Shown: piece after piece, positions 19,891 through 27,953 of the stretch
Layout of the letters: each line of letters opens with the position of its first letter
Numbering within the stretch: the stretch's first letter is position 1
Assembly: GCA_902597175.1 (NCBI GenBank)
Contig: CACJWN010000006.1
Location: forward strand, 1 to 64,000
Reading direction: 5' to 3'
DNA length: 64,000 bases
From: an uncultured Pelagibacteraceae bacterium
Lineage (GTDB): Bacteria; Pseudomonadota; Alphaproteobacteria; Pelagibacterales; Pelagibacteraceae
The notes under the pieces: generated by a model
Told to the model about the DNA's origin: nothing
What the model saw: only the letters and a program-made list of their open reading frames with translations
The model's database searches: none
Made by a program: the position numbers and the translations under genes

Positions 19891-20118
19891 CTAAAAAGCA
19901 AATAATATAATTAAAGCTACTACAAGTCCGAAAAGTCCTGTTGCTTCAGCTAAAGCAAAACCTAATAACAAATTAGGGAATTGTTTTTGAGCTGCAGATG
20001 GATTTCTCATTGCACCTGACAGGTAGTTACCGAAAATTATTCCGATACCAACACCGGCCCCAGCTAATGCGATTGCAGCAAGACCTGCTCCAATCATTTT
20101 TGCCGCTTCTAACTCCAT
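19891..20118 (-). CDS. atpE: ATP synthase F0 subunit c
   Basis: The 75-residue hairpin of two helices forms the rotor ring. Helix 1 is glycine-rich (GAGLAAIALAGAGVGIGIIFG) and helix 2 holds the proton-binding Glu in FALAEATGLFGLV (about 54-66). The polar loop RNPSAAQKQ lies between them. It has the strongest ribosome-binding site seen in the window (see 20123-20129), matching the need for many copies per complex. Confidence 0.98.
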   Translation of the reverse strand: MELEAAKMIGAGLAAIALAGAGVGIGIIFGNYLSGAMRNPSAAQKQFPNLLLGFALAEATGLFGLVVALIILFAF

Positions 20119-20122
20119 TTTT

Positions 20123-20129
20123 CCTCCTT
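20123..20129 (-). promoter_or_regulatory. Strong Shine-Dalgarno of atpE
   Basis: The reverse strand reads AAGGAGG four bases before the atpE ATG. It is a perfect anti-SD match in a window where most starts lack one. High translation of subunit c relative to a and b is expected from ring stoichiometry. Confidence 0.8.
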
Positions 20130-20135
20130 TTTAAA

Positions 20136-20870
20136 TTAATGGTGTAAATTTAATGCATCGTTTAGGTAGATGCAGGTTAATATTGCAAAAACATATGCTT
20201 GTAAAAATGCTACTAAAATTTCTAAGCCTGTTAATGCCACTGAAAAACTAAGTGGTAACCAACCACCTAATATTCCTAAACTCACAACAAATCCTCCAAA
20301 AACTTTTAACATTGTATGACCTGCCATCATATTAGCAAATAAACGAACTGATAAACTTACTGGTCTGCTCAAGTAAGAAATAATTTCAATAATGGTAATT
20401 AAAGGCAATAGTACAGCAGGCACACCACTTGGCACGAAAATGCTCAAATATTTAAAACCATGTTTAATAAAGCCAATTACAGTTACAGCCATGAATATAA
20501 ATAAAGCCATTATTAGAGTTACTATAATGTGACTTGTGACAGTAAATGAATATGGCAACATACCTACCATATTGCAAAATAAAACAAACATAAACAAACT
20601 GAATATAAATGGGAAATAAGGTTTAGCTTTTGAACCAGCCGTATCGCTAATCATTTTTGCCACAAAGGTGTAAAACATCTCAGCAATTAATTGTATTTTG
20701 CTCGGTATAATTTTTTTTTCTTTTGAACCAAAGAATAAAAGTAAAATAATAAGTGATGCACTTATCACCATGAACAAACTTGCATTAGTAAAGGATAAAT
20801 CAACACCGGCAATATTAATTTCAGGGCCAATTTTATGGACCGTAAATTGTTGCATAGGGTTGTTTGCCAT
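20136..20870 (-). CDS. atpB: ATP synthase F0 subunit a
   Basis: The 244-residue membrane subunit forms the proton half-channels. The essential Arg lies in SLSVRLFANMMAGH (about 174-187). The C-terminal helix has the conserved LVAFLQAYVFAILTCIYLNDA. MQQFTVHKIGP at the N-terminus is common in alphaproteobacterial AtpB. It lies nine bases after atpI and 17 before atpE. Confidence 0.97.
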   Translation of the reverse strand: MANNPMQQFTVHKIGPEINIAGVDLSFTNASLFMVISASLIILLLFFGSKEKKIIPSKIQLIAEMFYTFVAKMISDTAGSKAKPYFPFIFSLFMFVLFCNMVGMLPYSFTVTSHIIVTLIMALFIFMAVTVIGFIKHGFKYLSIFVPSGVPAVLLPLITIIEIISYLSRPVSLSVRLFANMMAGHTMLKVFGGFVVSLGILGGWLPLSFSVALTGLEILVAFLQAYVFAILTCIYLNDALNLHH

Positions 20871-20879
20871 ATAAGCTTT

Positions 20880-21161
20880 CTAATCCTTTTGCATTTTGTT
20901 AGCTGCCCTAATCACATTTAACATGCCCGCAGCTGCTCCCAAAAAAAAGAAAATTATTATTAACCATGGTTTAGTATCAAACCAGCTATCTAAAATAAAC
21001 CCAATTATTGTCCCAACAGCGACTGCGGCGACTAATTCAGTACCTAATTTAAAGGCATTCCCCATAAAGGACCCTTGTTTTTCATTATCATTATCTAAAT
21101 CTTTTTTAATCTTAGATTTTGCAATTTTTAGGCGAGTTTTAAATTCATCAGGAATAGTCAT
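20880..21161 (-). CDS. atpI: AtpI/AtpZ-type ATP synthase accessory protein
   Basis: The 93-residue protein has two transmembrane helices (about 42-61 and 67-84) linked by DSWFDTKPW, following a charged N-terminus. The G-T-x-x-G-x-x-x-D pattern in TIIGFILDSWFDT is typical of AtpI/AtpZ proteins, which help assemble the c-ring or move Mg2+. It is the first of the F0 genes and lies ten bases after the smc stop, inside the same minus-strand run. Confidence 0.87.
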   Translation of the reverse strand: MTIPDEFKTRLKIAKSKIKKDLDNDNEKQGSFMGNAFKLGTELVAAVAVGTIIGFILDSWFDTKPWLIIIFFFLGAAAGMLNVIRAANKMQKD

Positions 21162-21171
21162 TATGTTTTTT

Positions 21172-23616
21172 TTAAGCTACTAATTCTTCTGCTCTTTGTA
21201 AATCTACAGAAACAAGTTGGCTAACACCTTGTTCTGCCATTGTTACTCCGTAAAGTCTATCCATTCTAGACATTGTTAAAGCGTGATGGGTAATTATTAT
21301 AAATTTCGTATTAGTGATTTTAGTCAGATCATCAAGCAATCCACAAAACCTTGTTACATTTGCATCATCTAGAGGAGCATCAACTTCATCTAAAACACAA
21401 ATTGGAGATGGGTTAACTAAAAATACTGCGAAAACTAATGACAAAGCGGTTAGGGCCTGTTCGCCACCGGAAAGCAGTGTTATTGATTGAAGCCTTTTAC
21501 CAGGTGGAGAAACAAACATTTCTAAACCTGCTTCTAGTGGATCATCAGAGTCTACCAATTCAATTTTTGCAGTCCCTCCATTGAAAAGTTTTGTATAAAC
21601 CTCATTAAATTTTCTATTAACTTTTGTATAGGCTTCAAGTAAGCGCTCTCTACCTTTTTGATTTAATTCATCTATACTTGTTTTCAATTTTACTATGGCT
21701 GAGTATAGATCTGCTCTATCGTCTTCCATTTTTTTTATTTCCGTCTCATATTTTTTTGTTTCTTCATCAGCTCTTAAATTAACAGAGCCAAGTGAATCTC
21801 TTTGCTTTTTTGTTTGTTCAATTTTTTCGGTTTGTTCCTCAATACTTGGTAAATTCTCTAATTCTAACTCATTTAGATCTGATTGAGGCAATAATGATGT
21901 CTCACTATCTATGTTTAATTCATTTTTGACTGAATATAACAAATCTTTTTTTCTATTTTCAATTCCCTCAACCGTTGCTTCATTTCTAGCCTTACTCTCT
22001 TTTAATTCAATCAATTTTAATTGAATTTCTCTAAGGTTCTCGTTTATAGCACTATATTTTTTTTCAGCTTGAGATAGTTCGCTTGCAATTTCCTCATTTC
22101 TTCTTTTTATATTTTCAAGATTTTGCAGGTTTTGACCTTTTGAAGTAGCAATTCTCTCTGGATTTTTTTGATTTTCACTTATTTCGAATTTAATTTTATT
22201 TTTTCTGTCATTTAATTCTGAAATCATTTTTTCAGAATTTGTTTTTAAATTACGCCAATTTTCTAATTCTACATCAATATTTTTAATTCTTTCTTTTCTT
22301 TTAATTGAATCGCTTTCTATAGACTTATTTTTTCCATATTTTTCTGCGTATTTCTCTTGTGAAGAAGTAATTTTTTTTATAACTTCTTTTAATTCTCTAA
22401 AAGACTCCTTCGATAGTTTCTTGTTATTGTCTATATCTCTCTCGATTTGGTCTAAGATATTATTTAATTGATTTTGCAATTCATCTAATTCAGATTTCGA
22501 TATTTGAAGTTCCTTTGAAGATTTGTTCTCAACTTCTAATAATTTATTTTCAGTATTTAGAAGATCACTTTTTTCCTTGGAAATTCTTTTTTCATTGAGA
22601 TCGGCGTCAAGTGATATGCTTTTCTCTCTTTCAAGATCGGAGTCAACAGTTTTGATGGATTTTTCTAATTTTTCTTGCAGTGATTTAACTCTTGCCTCTT
22701 CCTCAACTAAGTTTGTCATATCTAAATTCAATTTCTGCAAAGTAGCTGCACTCTCCATTTTTTTATCTCTTAGGGGTGAAAGTTTTTTATTCTCTTCCTC
22801 AAGCAGTGTATTATTATGATTATAATCAATATTAACTGCGCTTATTTCATCGTCTAATTCACTTAGTTTTTCTTGAATTTGTTTTTTTTCCTTTTCAATT
22901 TCGTTTATTTTTAAAAAATATAATCCTGCTTCAATTTTTTTAATTTGATTCGAAATTTCTTTATATCTAGTTGCTTCCTCTGCTTGTTTTTTAAGATTAT
23001 CAAGCTGTTTTTGTTGTTGTCTTTTTAATTCATCCGCTCTTTTCAGATTATTTTCCGCTGCATTTAATCTTGTCTCCGCTTCTTGTCGTCTAGCATGTAT
23101 ACCAGAAATACCAGCTGCCTCCTCCAGTATGGATTTTCTTTCTATAGGTTTTGCTGTAACCAATTGGCCAATTCTTCCTTGACTAATGAGAGAAGGAGAG
23201 TGAGCCCCAGTAGACAGATCGGCAAAAAAAGTTTGAACATCTCTTGCTCTTACCTCTTTATCATTAATGAAGTATTTTGAACCTTTATCTTTTTCAATCT
23301 TTCTTTTTACTGATATTTCTTCAAACTCTTTATACTGAACTGGACCAGTTTTTTCATTGTTGTCAAGAAGCAAAGAAACTTCAGAAATATTTTTTGAGGG
23401 TCTATTAGATGTTCCAGAAAAAATTACATCTTCCATTCCTGACCCTCTTATACTTTTTGCTGAATTTTCTCCCATACACCATCTAAGTGCCTCTACAATA
23501 TTTGATTTTCCACACCCGTTCGGCCCGACTATTCCAGTAAGACCTTTTTCAATAAGCACAGTCGTCTTTTCTGAAAAAGATTTAAAACCTGTCATTTCTA
23601 AATTTTTAAATTTCAT
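21172..23616 (-). CDS. smc: SMC chromosome-segregation ATPase, short form without visible hinge
   Basis: Residues 31-38 (GPNGCGKS) form Walker A, and a Q-loop/arm region follows with ARDVQTFFADLSTGAHSPSLI. LSGGEQALTAL at about 715 is the ABC signature, and CVLDEVDAPLDD at about 740 is Walker B. Both ATPase heads are therefore intact. Between about 170 and 665 the sequence is continuous Lys/Glu/Leu coiled coil, and I see no Gly-rich globular hinge. Bacterial SMC is normally about 1150-1200 residues, while this is 814. The frame is open throughout with a normal start and stop, so it is not a pseudogene. It abuts the dsbA-like gene and precedes atpI by ten bases. Confidence 0.9.
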   Translation of the reverse strand: MKFKNLEMTGFKSFSEKTTVLIEKGLTGIVGPNGCGKSNIVEALRWCMGENSAKSIRGSGMEDVIFSGTSNRPSKNISEVSLLLDNNEKTGPVQYKEFEEISVKRKIEKDKGSKYFINDKEVRARDVQTFFADLSTGAHSPSLISQGRIGQLVTAKPIERKSILEEAAGISGIHARRQEAETRLNAAENNLKRADELKRQQQKQLDNLKKQAEEATRYKEISNQIKKIEAGLYFLKINEIEKEKKQIQEKLSELDDEISAVNIDYNHNNTLLEEENKKLSPLRDKKMESAATLQKLNLDMTNLVEEEARVKSLQEKLEKSIKTVDSDLEREKSISLDADLNEKRISKEKSDLLNTENKLLEVENKSSKELQISKSELDELQNQLNNILDQIERDIDNNKKLSKESFRELKEVIKKITSSQEKYAEKYGKNKSIESDSIKRKERIKNIDVELENWRNLKTNSEKMISELNDRKNKIKFEISENQKNPERIATSKGQNLQNLENIKRRNEEIASELSQAEKKYSAINENLREIQLKLIELKESKARNEATVEGIENRKKDLLYSVKNELNIDSETSLLPQSDLNELELENLPSIEEQTEKIEQTKKQRDSLGSVNLRADEETKKYETEIKKMEDDRADLYSAIVKLKTSIDELNQKGRERLLEAYTKVNRKFNEVYTKLFNGGTAKIELVDSDDPLEAGLEMFVSPPGKRLQSITLLSGGEQALTALSLVFAVFLVNPSPICVLDEVDAPLDDANVTRFCGLLDDLTKITNTKFIIITHHALTMSRMDRLYGVTMAEQGVSQLVSVDLQRAEELVA

Positions 23617-24210
23617 TTAAAGATTTTTTTCTATAACTTTTTTAAATTTTTTGTAATTAAATTCACCAGAGTATTTCTTTTCATTTATAAATATTGAAGG
23701 GGTAGATTGTATCTTATATTTTTTTTGGGCTTCAATTCTCTGATTAAGTATTTCATCTTGTGATTTATCATTTTTTAAACAACTATTCATTTTCTCCTCT
23801 TTCATATTAAATTCCGTCCCAATTTTCTTGATCGATTCATTTATTCTATTTATATCAGAACCAACTGCCCATAAATTTTGTTTTTTATATATTGTACCTA
23901 ATAGTTCAAATTTTTTTTCATCTATGATACTACATCTTAAAATAATTTCTGCATTCAGTGCCGCTAAGTCTAATGGGAAAGGATGATGTTCAAATTTGAC
24001 TAATCCAACGTCTATAAAATCTTTTTTTAAATCATAATAGATTTCTGAGTGAAAATTGGCACAAGCTGGGCAAGTTAATGAGGAAAAAACTTTAACTGTT
24101 ACTTTAGCATTTGCATCTCCACTACTTAAAATTTTTCCATGAACATTAACAGAAAAAATTACCAAAATTAAAAATAATGTTTTATAAAATATCTTAACTA
24201 CTTCTTTCAT
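23617..24210 (-). CDS. DsbA/Com1-family thiol-disulfide protein, exported
   Basis: The 197-residue protein has an N-terminal signal-anchor (about 8-24, FYKTLFLILVIFSVNVHG). The thioredoxin-fold domain has the active site CPAC at 47-50, preceded by VFSSLT, and the cis-Pro loop QSTPSIFIN near residue 173. HHPFPLDLAALNAE is typical of the DsbA_4/thioredoxin_4 group. It probably oxidises or isomerises periplasmic cysteines. Two further Cys (about 91 and 141) are present. It overlaps the DUF721 gene by 17 bases and abuts smc. Confidence 0.88.
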   Translation of the reverse strand: MKEVVKIFYKTLFLILVIFSVNVHGKILSSGDANAKVTVKVFSSLTCPACANFHSEIYYDLKKDFIDVGLVKFEHHPFPLDLAALNAEIILRCSIIDEKKFELLGTIYKKQNLWAVGSDINRINESIKKIGTEFNMKEEKMNSCLKNDKSQDEILNQRIEAQKKYKIQSTPSIFINEKKYSGEFNYKKFKKVIEKNL

Positions 24211-24679
24211 TATAAGCCTTTAAAAAATTACTAAGAGAATTCTTAAGTTGATTATTTTCTACTTTTTTTATTTTTTCATCTATTTGTTTTAAATCTTTGA
24301 TTTTAGGTAAAACTTTATTTCGTTTAACAATTTTGTTTGAGATCACTTTAAGATTTACTTGCTTTATACAGTTGTATCCAAAAAAACTATTAATTTTATC
24401 AGTAATTTCACTTTTCTTATATTCAATATCGAGCTCTTTTCCATGAATTACATTTAGAACTAATGTTCCATCTTTCATCCCTTTTCCCATTTTCACATTT
24501 AAAGGATAGCAATTGTCAAATATCTCCTTGCTTACCATCTTAGTCCAATTATCAACTATATTAGAATAGTTATAACCACCTTTTCTAAGATGTTTTTTAA
24601 GTGTCTTAGGAATTGAACTTGAAAAAGGTCTCAAGCCTTGTATGTAAGTATGCGTTTTATTATTATTTTTGTTATGCAT
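24194..24679 (-). CDS. DUF721 (DciA-like) protein
   Basis: The 161-residue protein matches the DUF721 layout: an N-terminal helical segment (LKKHLRKGGYNYSNIVDNWTKMVS) and a KH-like region (LVLNVIHGKELDIEYKKSEITDKI, about 84-107), then a basic tail. DUF721 includes DciA, which loads the replicative helicase DnaB in many bacteria that lack DnaC. That role is by family only. Its ATG (24677-24679) sits directly back to back with the mutY ATG. It is the first gene of the run reaching down to rnhA. Confidence 0.82.
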   Translation of the reverse strand: MHNKNNNKTHTYIQGLRPFSSSIPKTLKKHLRKGGYNYSNIVDNWTKMVSKEIFDNCYPLNVKMGKGMKDGTLVLNVIHGKELDIEYKKSEITDKINSFFGYNCIKQVNLKVISNKIVKRNKVLPKIKDLKQIDEKIKKVENNQLKNSLSNFLKAYNERSS

Positions 24680-25675
24680 TTAAGTTCAACTTTATCAAAA
24701 AAAATTTTAGCTTGGTATGATAATAGCAAAAGAAATCTACCATGGCGTGTTGGCAAAAAGTCACCTAAAAAGCTGTATTATAGACTGTTAAGTGAGTTTA
24801 TGTTGCAACAAACTCAGGTAAAAACAGTTATTCCATATTTTTTCAAATTTACAAAAAAATTCAAAACAATTGATGCTTTATCTAAAAGCAACGAAAAAGA
24901 AATCTTAAAAATGTGGGAAGGTCTTGGTTACTATAGAAGAGCAAGAAACCTTTTAGCATGCTGTAAGACTCTCGTAAAAAATCACAAATCAAAACTGCCG
25001 AATTCTATAATTGAAATTAAAAAACTTCCTGGAATAGGAGATTATACAGCAAATGCTTTATTAGGCCTGGTTTATAATGAACCGAGAATTGCATTAGATG
25101 GAAATGTGAAAAGAGTGTTTTCAAGAAATTTGAATATCAAGGAAAAAAATATAAAATTTGATAAATTAATTGAGAAAAATAAAAAAAAACTTTTTAGCAC
25201 AAATCGAAATGCTGATTTCGTCGAAGCTTTAATGGAATTTGGTGCGTTGATTTGTAAACCAAAGGACCCAAAATGTCTTGCTTGTTGTTTGAATAAAACG
25301 TGTAAGTATTTTAAATCTGATAAAAAAATTAAAAACATCAGAGATAAAATGATAAAAAATAAAAATTACGATATTTTTTGTTATATTAATAAAAAAAAAC
25401 AAATCGCTTTGAAAAAAAATAATCAAATCAGTTTTTTGAAAAATTTCAATTTACCCGAGATCAAAGAAGCAAATAGTTTTACAAAGAACCAAAATTGGAA
25501 ATTTTTAAAAAACTATAAAAATTCAATTTCAAATTTAAAATTAAATATTAATCTCTATTATAAATTTTCCAATAAGCTTCCATCAAAGTATAATTGGTAT
25601 TCTTTAAAAGATAATAAAGAATTTGTTCCAAGTTTTACAAAAAAAATATTAAGACAAGTATCAACTTTATTTTAA
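24674..25675 (+). CDS. mutY: A/G-specific adenine glycosylase MutY
   Basis: MutY removes adenine mispaired with 8-oxoguanine. With the ATG at 24674 the product (333 residues) begins MHLSSTLSKKILAWYDNSKR, aligning with known MutY starts. Longer starts at 24638 (TTG) and 24650 run into the opposite gene. The catalytic Glu is in SEFMLQQTQ (about 40-48). The helix-hairpin-helix is LPGIGDYTANALLG, with Asp in ALDGNVKRV. The [4Fe-4S] motif is complete (C-x6-C-x2-C-x5-C in CKPKDPKCLACCLNKTC). The C-terminal domain is short and Lys-rich, so 8-oxoG recognition may be reduced. Its stop overlaps the next start (TAATG). Confidence 0.94.
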   Translation: MHLSSTLSKKILAWYDNSKRNLPWRVGKKSPKKLYYRLLSEFMLQQTQVKTVIPYFFKFTKKFKTIDALSKSNEKEILKMWEGLGYYRRARNLLACCKTLVKNHKSKLPNSIIEIKKLPGIGDYTANALLGLVYNEPRIALDGNVKRVFSRNLNIKEKNIKFDKLIEKNKKKLFSTNRNADFVEALMEFGALICKPKDPKCLACCLNKTCKYFKSDKKIKNIRDKMIKNKNYDIFCYINKKKQIALKKNNQISFLKNFNLPEIKEANSFTKNQNWKFLKNYKNSISNLKLNINLYYKFSNKLPSKYNWYSLKDNKEFVPSFTKKILRQVSTLF

Positions 25676-26805
25676 TGAAAAAAAAAATAGCAATAATAGG
25701 CGCTGGTATAGCAGGTTTAACTTTTGCTAATCTAATTAAAAAAAATTCTGATTATGAATTTATGTTATATGAAAAACAAGAAAGTTTATCTCTCGACGAA
25801 GGATTTGGAATTCAACTTTCGACAAATAGTGTAAAAATTTTAAATACTATTGGGTTTAATAAAATGGACAAAAGCAAAATTTTTCATCCAATGGGAGTCG
25901 ATTTTTATAATATTCAAAATAAAAAAATCTGTGAATTAGATCTCACACAATTTAATACAGAAGAAAAAAAGTATACTACTTTAAAGAGATCTACATTGAT
26001 TGAATTTTTAAAGGATGACGTATACACCCAACATTTAAGATTTGGAAAAAAGATTAAAGAAGTTTCTGAGCTAAAGGGGAAAGTTTTTATAAAGTTTGAT
26101 GATAATACAAATGATCTTGTCGACTTAGTTATTGGCGCTGATGGAATATTTTCTAATACTAGATCTTTTTTTGAAAAGAAAAAGAATGAGCCAAAATTTA
26201 AAAAAGCTATAGCCGTAAGAACAATACTAAAAACAAAATCTGAATTAAAGATTGATGAGCAAAGAATAAGTCTCATGATGGGAAAAAATTGCCATATTGT
26301 GATTTACCCATTAAATCAAAATAAAGAACTTAATCTTGTTTGTATTATAAGAGACAAAAAATATGACCCGGATAATATAAAACCATTGGTTAATAAAGTT
26401 GTCACTCAAAATTCTAATTTAGAAAAAGTTTTTGAAGGAGATTTAAAATCTTGGCCTTTATATTTTACCCCTAAAATACTTCCGTCTTCAAATAGCAAAG
26501 TTTTTTATATTGGAGATGCTTTTAATGGATTTCTTCCAACTTTAGCTCAAGGAGCAGGGCAATCGATAGAGAGTGCCCACGAGTTATTTAATTTAATCAA
26601 AGATGATAAAGCAGAAATTCAGAATACTTATTTTAAAGAGAGATCAAGAAGAGCAAAGATAGTAAAGAGAAGATCGAATATTAATTTTTTTGCTTTCCAT
26701 TTTTCTAGCTCAATTATGCAAACATTAAGAAACTTTTTCATGAAGTTTCTTGTTAAAAAAAAAAGCTTTGTTAATTCATATTTAGGAACAGTCTATAAAA
26801 ATTAA
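25675..26805 (+). CDS. FAD-dependent monooxygenase, PHBH/UbiH-like fold
   Basis: The 376-residue protein has three signatures of the class A flavin monooxygenases: the N-terminal GxGxxG (IIGAGIAGLTFA), the DG motif (VIGADGIFSNTR, about 152-163) and the GD motif (YIGDAFNGFLPTLAQGAGQSIE, given in part, about 279-300). It would hydroxylate an aromatic or polyprenyl-aromatic substrate using NAD(P)H and O2. It could belong to ubiquinone synthesis (UbiH/UbiF/UbiL group) or act on salicylate-like compounds, and I cannot decide between these. It follows mutY with a one-base overlap and ends against ccrM in a shared TTAA. Confidence 0.85.
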   Translation: MKKKIAIIGAGIAGLTFANLIKKNSDYEFMLYEKQESLSLDEGFGIQLSTNSVKILNTIGFNKMDKSKIFHPMGVDFYNIQNKKICELDLTQFNTEEKKYTTLKRSTLIEFLKDDVYTQHLRFGKKIKEVSELKGKVFIKFDDNTNDLVDLVIGADGIFSNTRSFFEKKKNEPKFKKAIAVRTILKTKSELKIDEQRISLMMGKNCHIVIYPLNQNKELNLVCIIRDKKYDPDNIKPLVNKVVTQNSNLEKVFEGDLKSWPLYFTPKILPSSNSKVFYIGDAFNGFLPTLAQGAGQSIESAHELFNLIKDDKAEIQNTYFKERSRRAKIVKRRSNINFFAFHFSSSIMQTLRNFFMKFLVKKKSFVNSYLGTVYKN

Positions 26806-27875
26806 ATTTGTTTGCCCGCAATAAATTTTTGCCTTAAATTATCAATCAGCACAGTCGATCCGTTAAAATTATAATGCCAATAAGTCCAACCATTATAACT
26901 TTCTGCTCCCATTATTTTTGCTGCGATTTTATGTATTGATCCCTCTGTATCCTTATATTTTATACTTCCATCAGCCATTATTTTTGCATTAATCTTTTTC
27001 TTTTGATCAAACAAAGATGTTCCAGGTTTAATTATTCCTAATTCCACTAGTGAGCCAAAAGGTATTCTAGGTTTTGATTTATTATTTTCAATAGTATCTA
27101 GGTAGTCATCAGCTATTGTCTCGGTCTTTTTAATTCTTTCCTTAGCTGCAACGAAATATTTTTTATCTTTTTCAATACCATAATAATTTCTACCTAATTT
27201 TTTAGATACGACAGCAGTGGTTCCTGTACCTAAAAAAGGATCAAAAACAGTGTCACCTTTATTAGTAGTTGCCAATATAATTCTATGAAGTAGGGCTTCT
27301 GGCTTTTGCGTGGAATGTATTTTTTTTCCATTTTTCTTTAGTCTTTCTTTTCCATTACAAATTGGCAATGTCCAGTCCGACCTCATTTGCAAATCATCAT
27401 TTAAACATTTGAGAGATTGATAATTAAAAGTATATTTTGATTTTTTAGTCTTTGATGCCCAAATAAGTGTCTCGTGTGCATTAGTAAATCTTGTTCCCCT
27501 GAAATTAGGCATTGGATTATTTTTTCTCCAAATAACATCATTAAGCAACCAATAATCTAAATTTTGTAAATGATAGCCTAATCGAAAAATATTATGATAA
27601 GAACCTATTACCCAAATAGATCCATCATCCTTTAAAACTCTTTTGCATTCTGCTAACCAAGATTTACAAAATTCATCGTAATGTTTGAAACTATTAAATT
27701 GATCCCATTTATCATTAACACCATTTACTTTGCTAGAGTCCGGACGTGTTAATTTTTCACCAATTTGCATGTTGTAAGGTGGATCAGCAAAAATTAAATC
27801 AAAAGTTTTGTCTGGAATTTTTTTAAGTTCCTTTAAACAATCACCATTAATAATTTTGTTAGAAAATTTTAACAT
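26802..27875 (-). CDS. ccrM: CcrM-type adenine DNA methyltransferase (GANTC)
   Basis: The 357-residue beta-class N6-adenine methyltransferase has the catalytic motif DPPYN at 31-35. The SAM-binding FDPFLGTGTTA is at 211-221, followed by GRNYYGIEKD. The C-terminal 90 residues, with GIIKPGTSLFD and NGWTYWHY, match the extra domain that distinguishes CcrM. The length nearly equals that of the Caulobacter enzyme (358). It is a solitary methylase with no restriction gene nearby. In alphaproteobacteria CcrM methylates GANTC late in the cell cycle. Four GANTC sites sit just upstream (27882-27953). Confidence 0.94.
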   Translation of the reverse strand: MLKFSNKIINGDCLKELKKIPDKTFDLIFADPPYNMQIGEKLTRPDSSKVNGVNDKWDQFNSFKHYDEFCKSWLAECKRVLKDDGSIWVIGSYHNIFRLGYHLQNLDYWLLNDVIWRKNNPMPNFRGTRFTNAHETLIWASKTKKSKYTFNYQSLKCLNDDLQMRSDWTLPICNGKERLKKNGKKIHSTQKPEALLHRIILATTNKGDTVFDPFLGTGTTAVVSKKLGRNYYGIEKDKKYFVAAKERIKKTETIADDYLDTIENNKSKPRIPFGSLVELGIIKPGTSLFDQKKKINAKIMADGSIKYKDTEGSIHKIAAKIMGAESYNGWTYWHYNFNGSTVLIDNLRQKFIAGKQI

Positions 27876-27881
27876 TTTCTA

Positions 27882-27953
27882 GATTCAACTTCAAATTGAA
27901 TCAAGGGTCAAACAATTTTAGAAAAAAAATGAGTCTTTTTGTGTTTGAGATTC
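27882..27953 (-). promoter_or_regulatory. Cluster of four GANTC sites between rnhB and ccrM
   Basis: GATTC at 27882-27886, GAATC at 27898-27902, GAGTC at 27931-27935 and GATTC at 27949-27953 all lie in the 78-base gap upstream of ccrM. At this base composition about one GANTC per 360 bases is expected. Their position, in the leader or promoter of the enzyme that methylates them, suggests methylation-sensitive autoregulation, as known for ccrM of Caulobacter. Confidence 0.6.

Noticed and set aside
21172-23616. Frameshift or deletion as explanation for the short SMC
   Set aside because: The frame is open across the gene with continuous coiled-coil character and both heads. No second ORF with hinge sequence was seen in other frames.
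25914-26276. 120-codon minus-strand ORF opposite the FAD monooxygenase
   Set aside because: It lies fully antisense to a gene with clear flavin motifs, has a Phe/Ser-rich composition and no start context.
26802-27875. Restriction-modification system around the DNA methyltransferase
   Set aside because: No endonuclease-like gene is nearby, and the CcrM-type C-terminal domain and rnhB neighbour indicate a solitary cell-cycle methylase.
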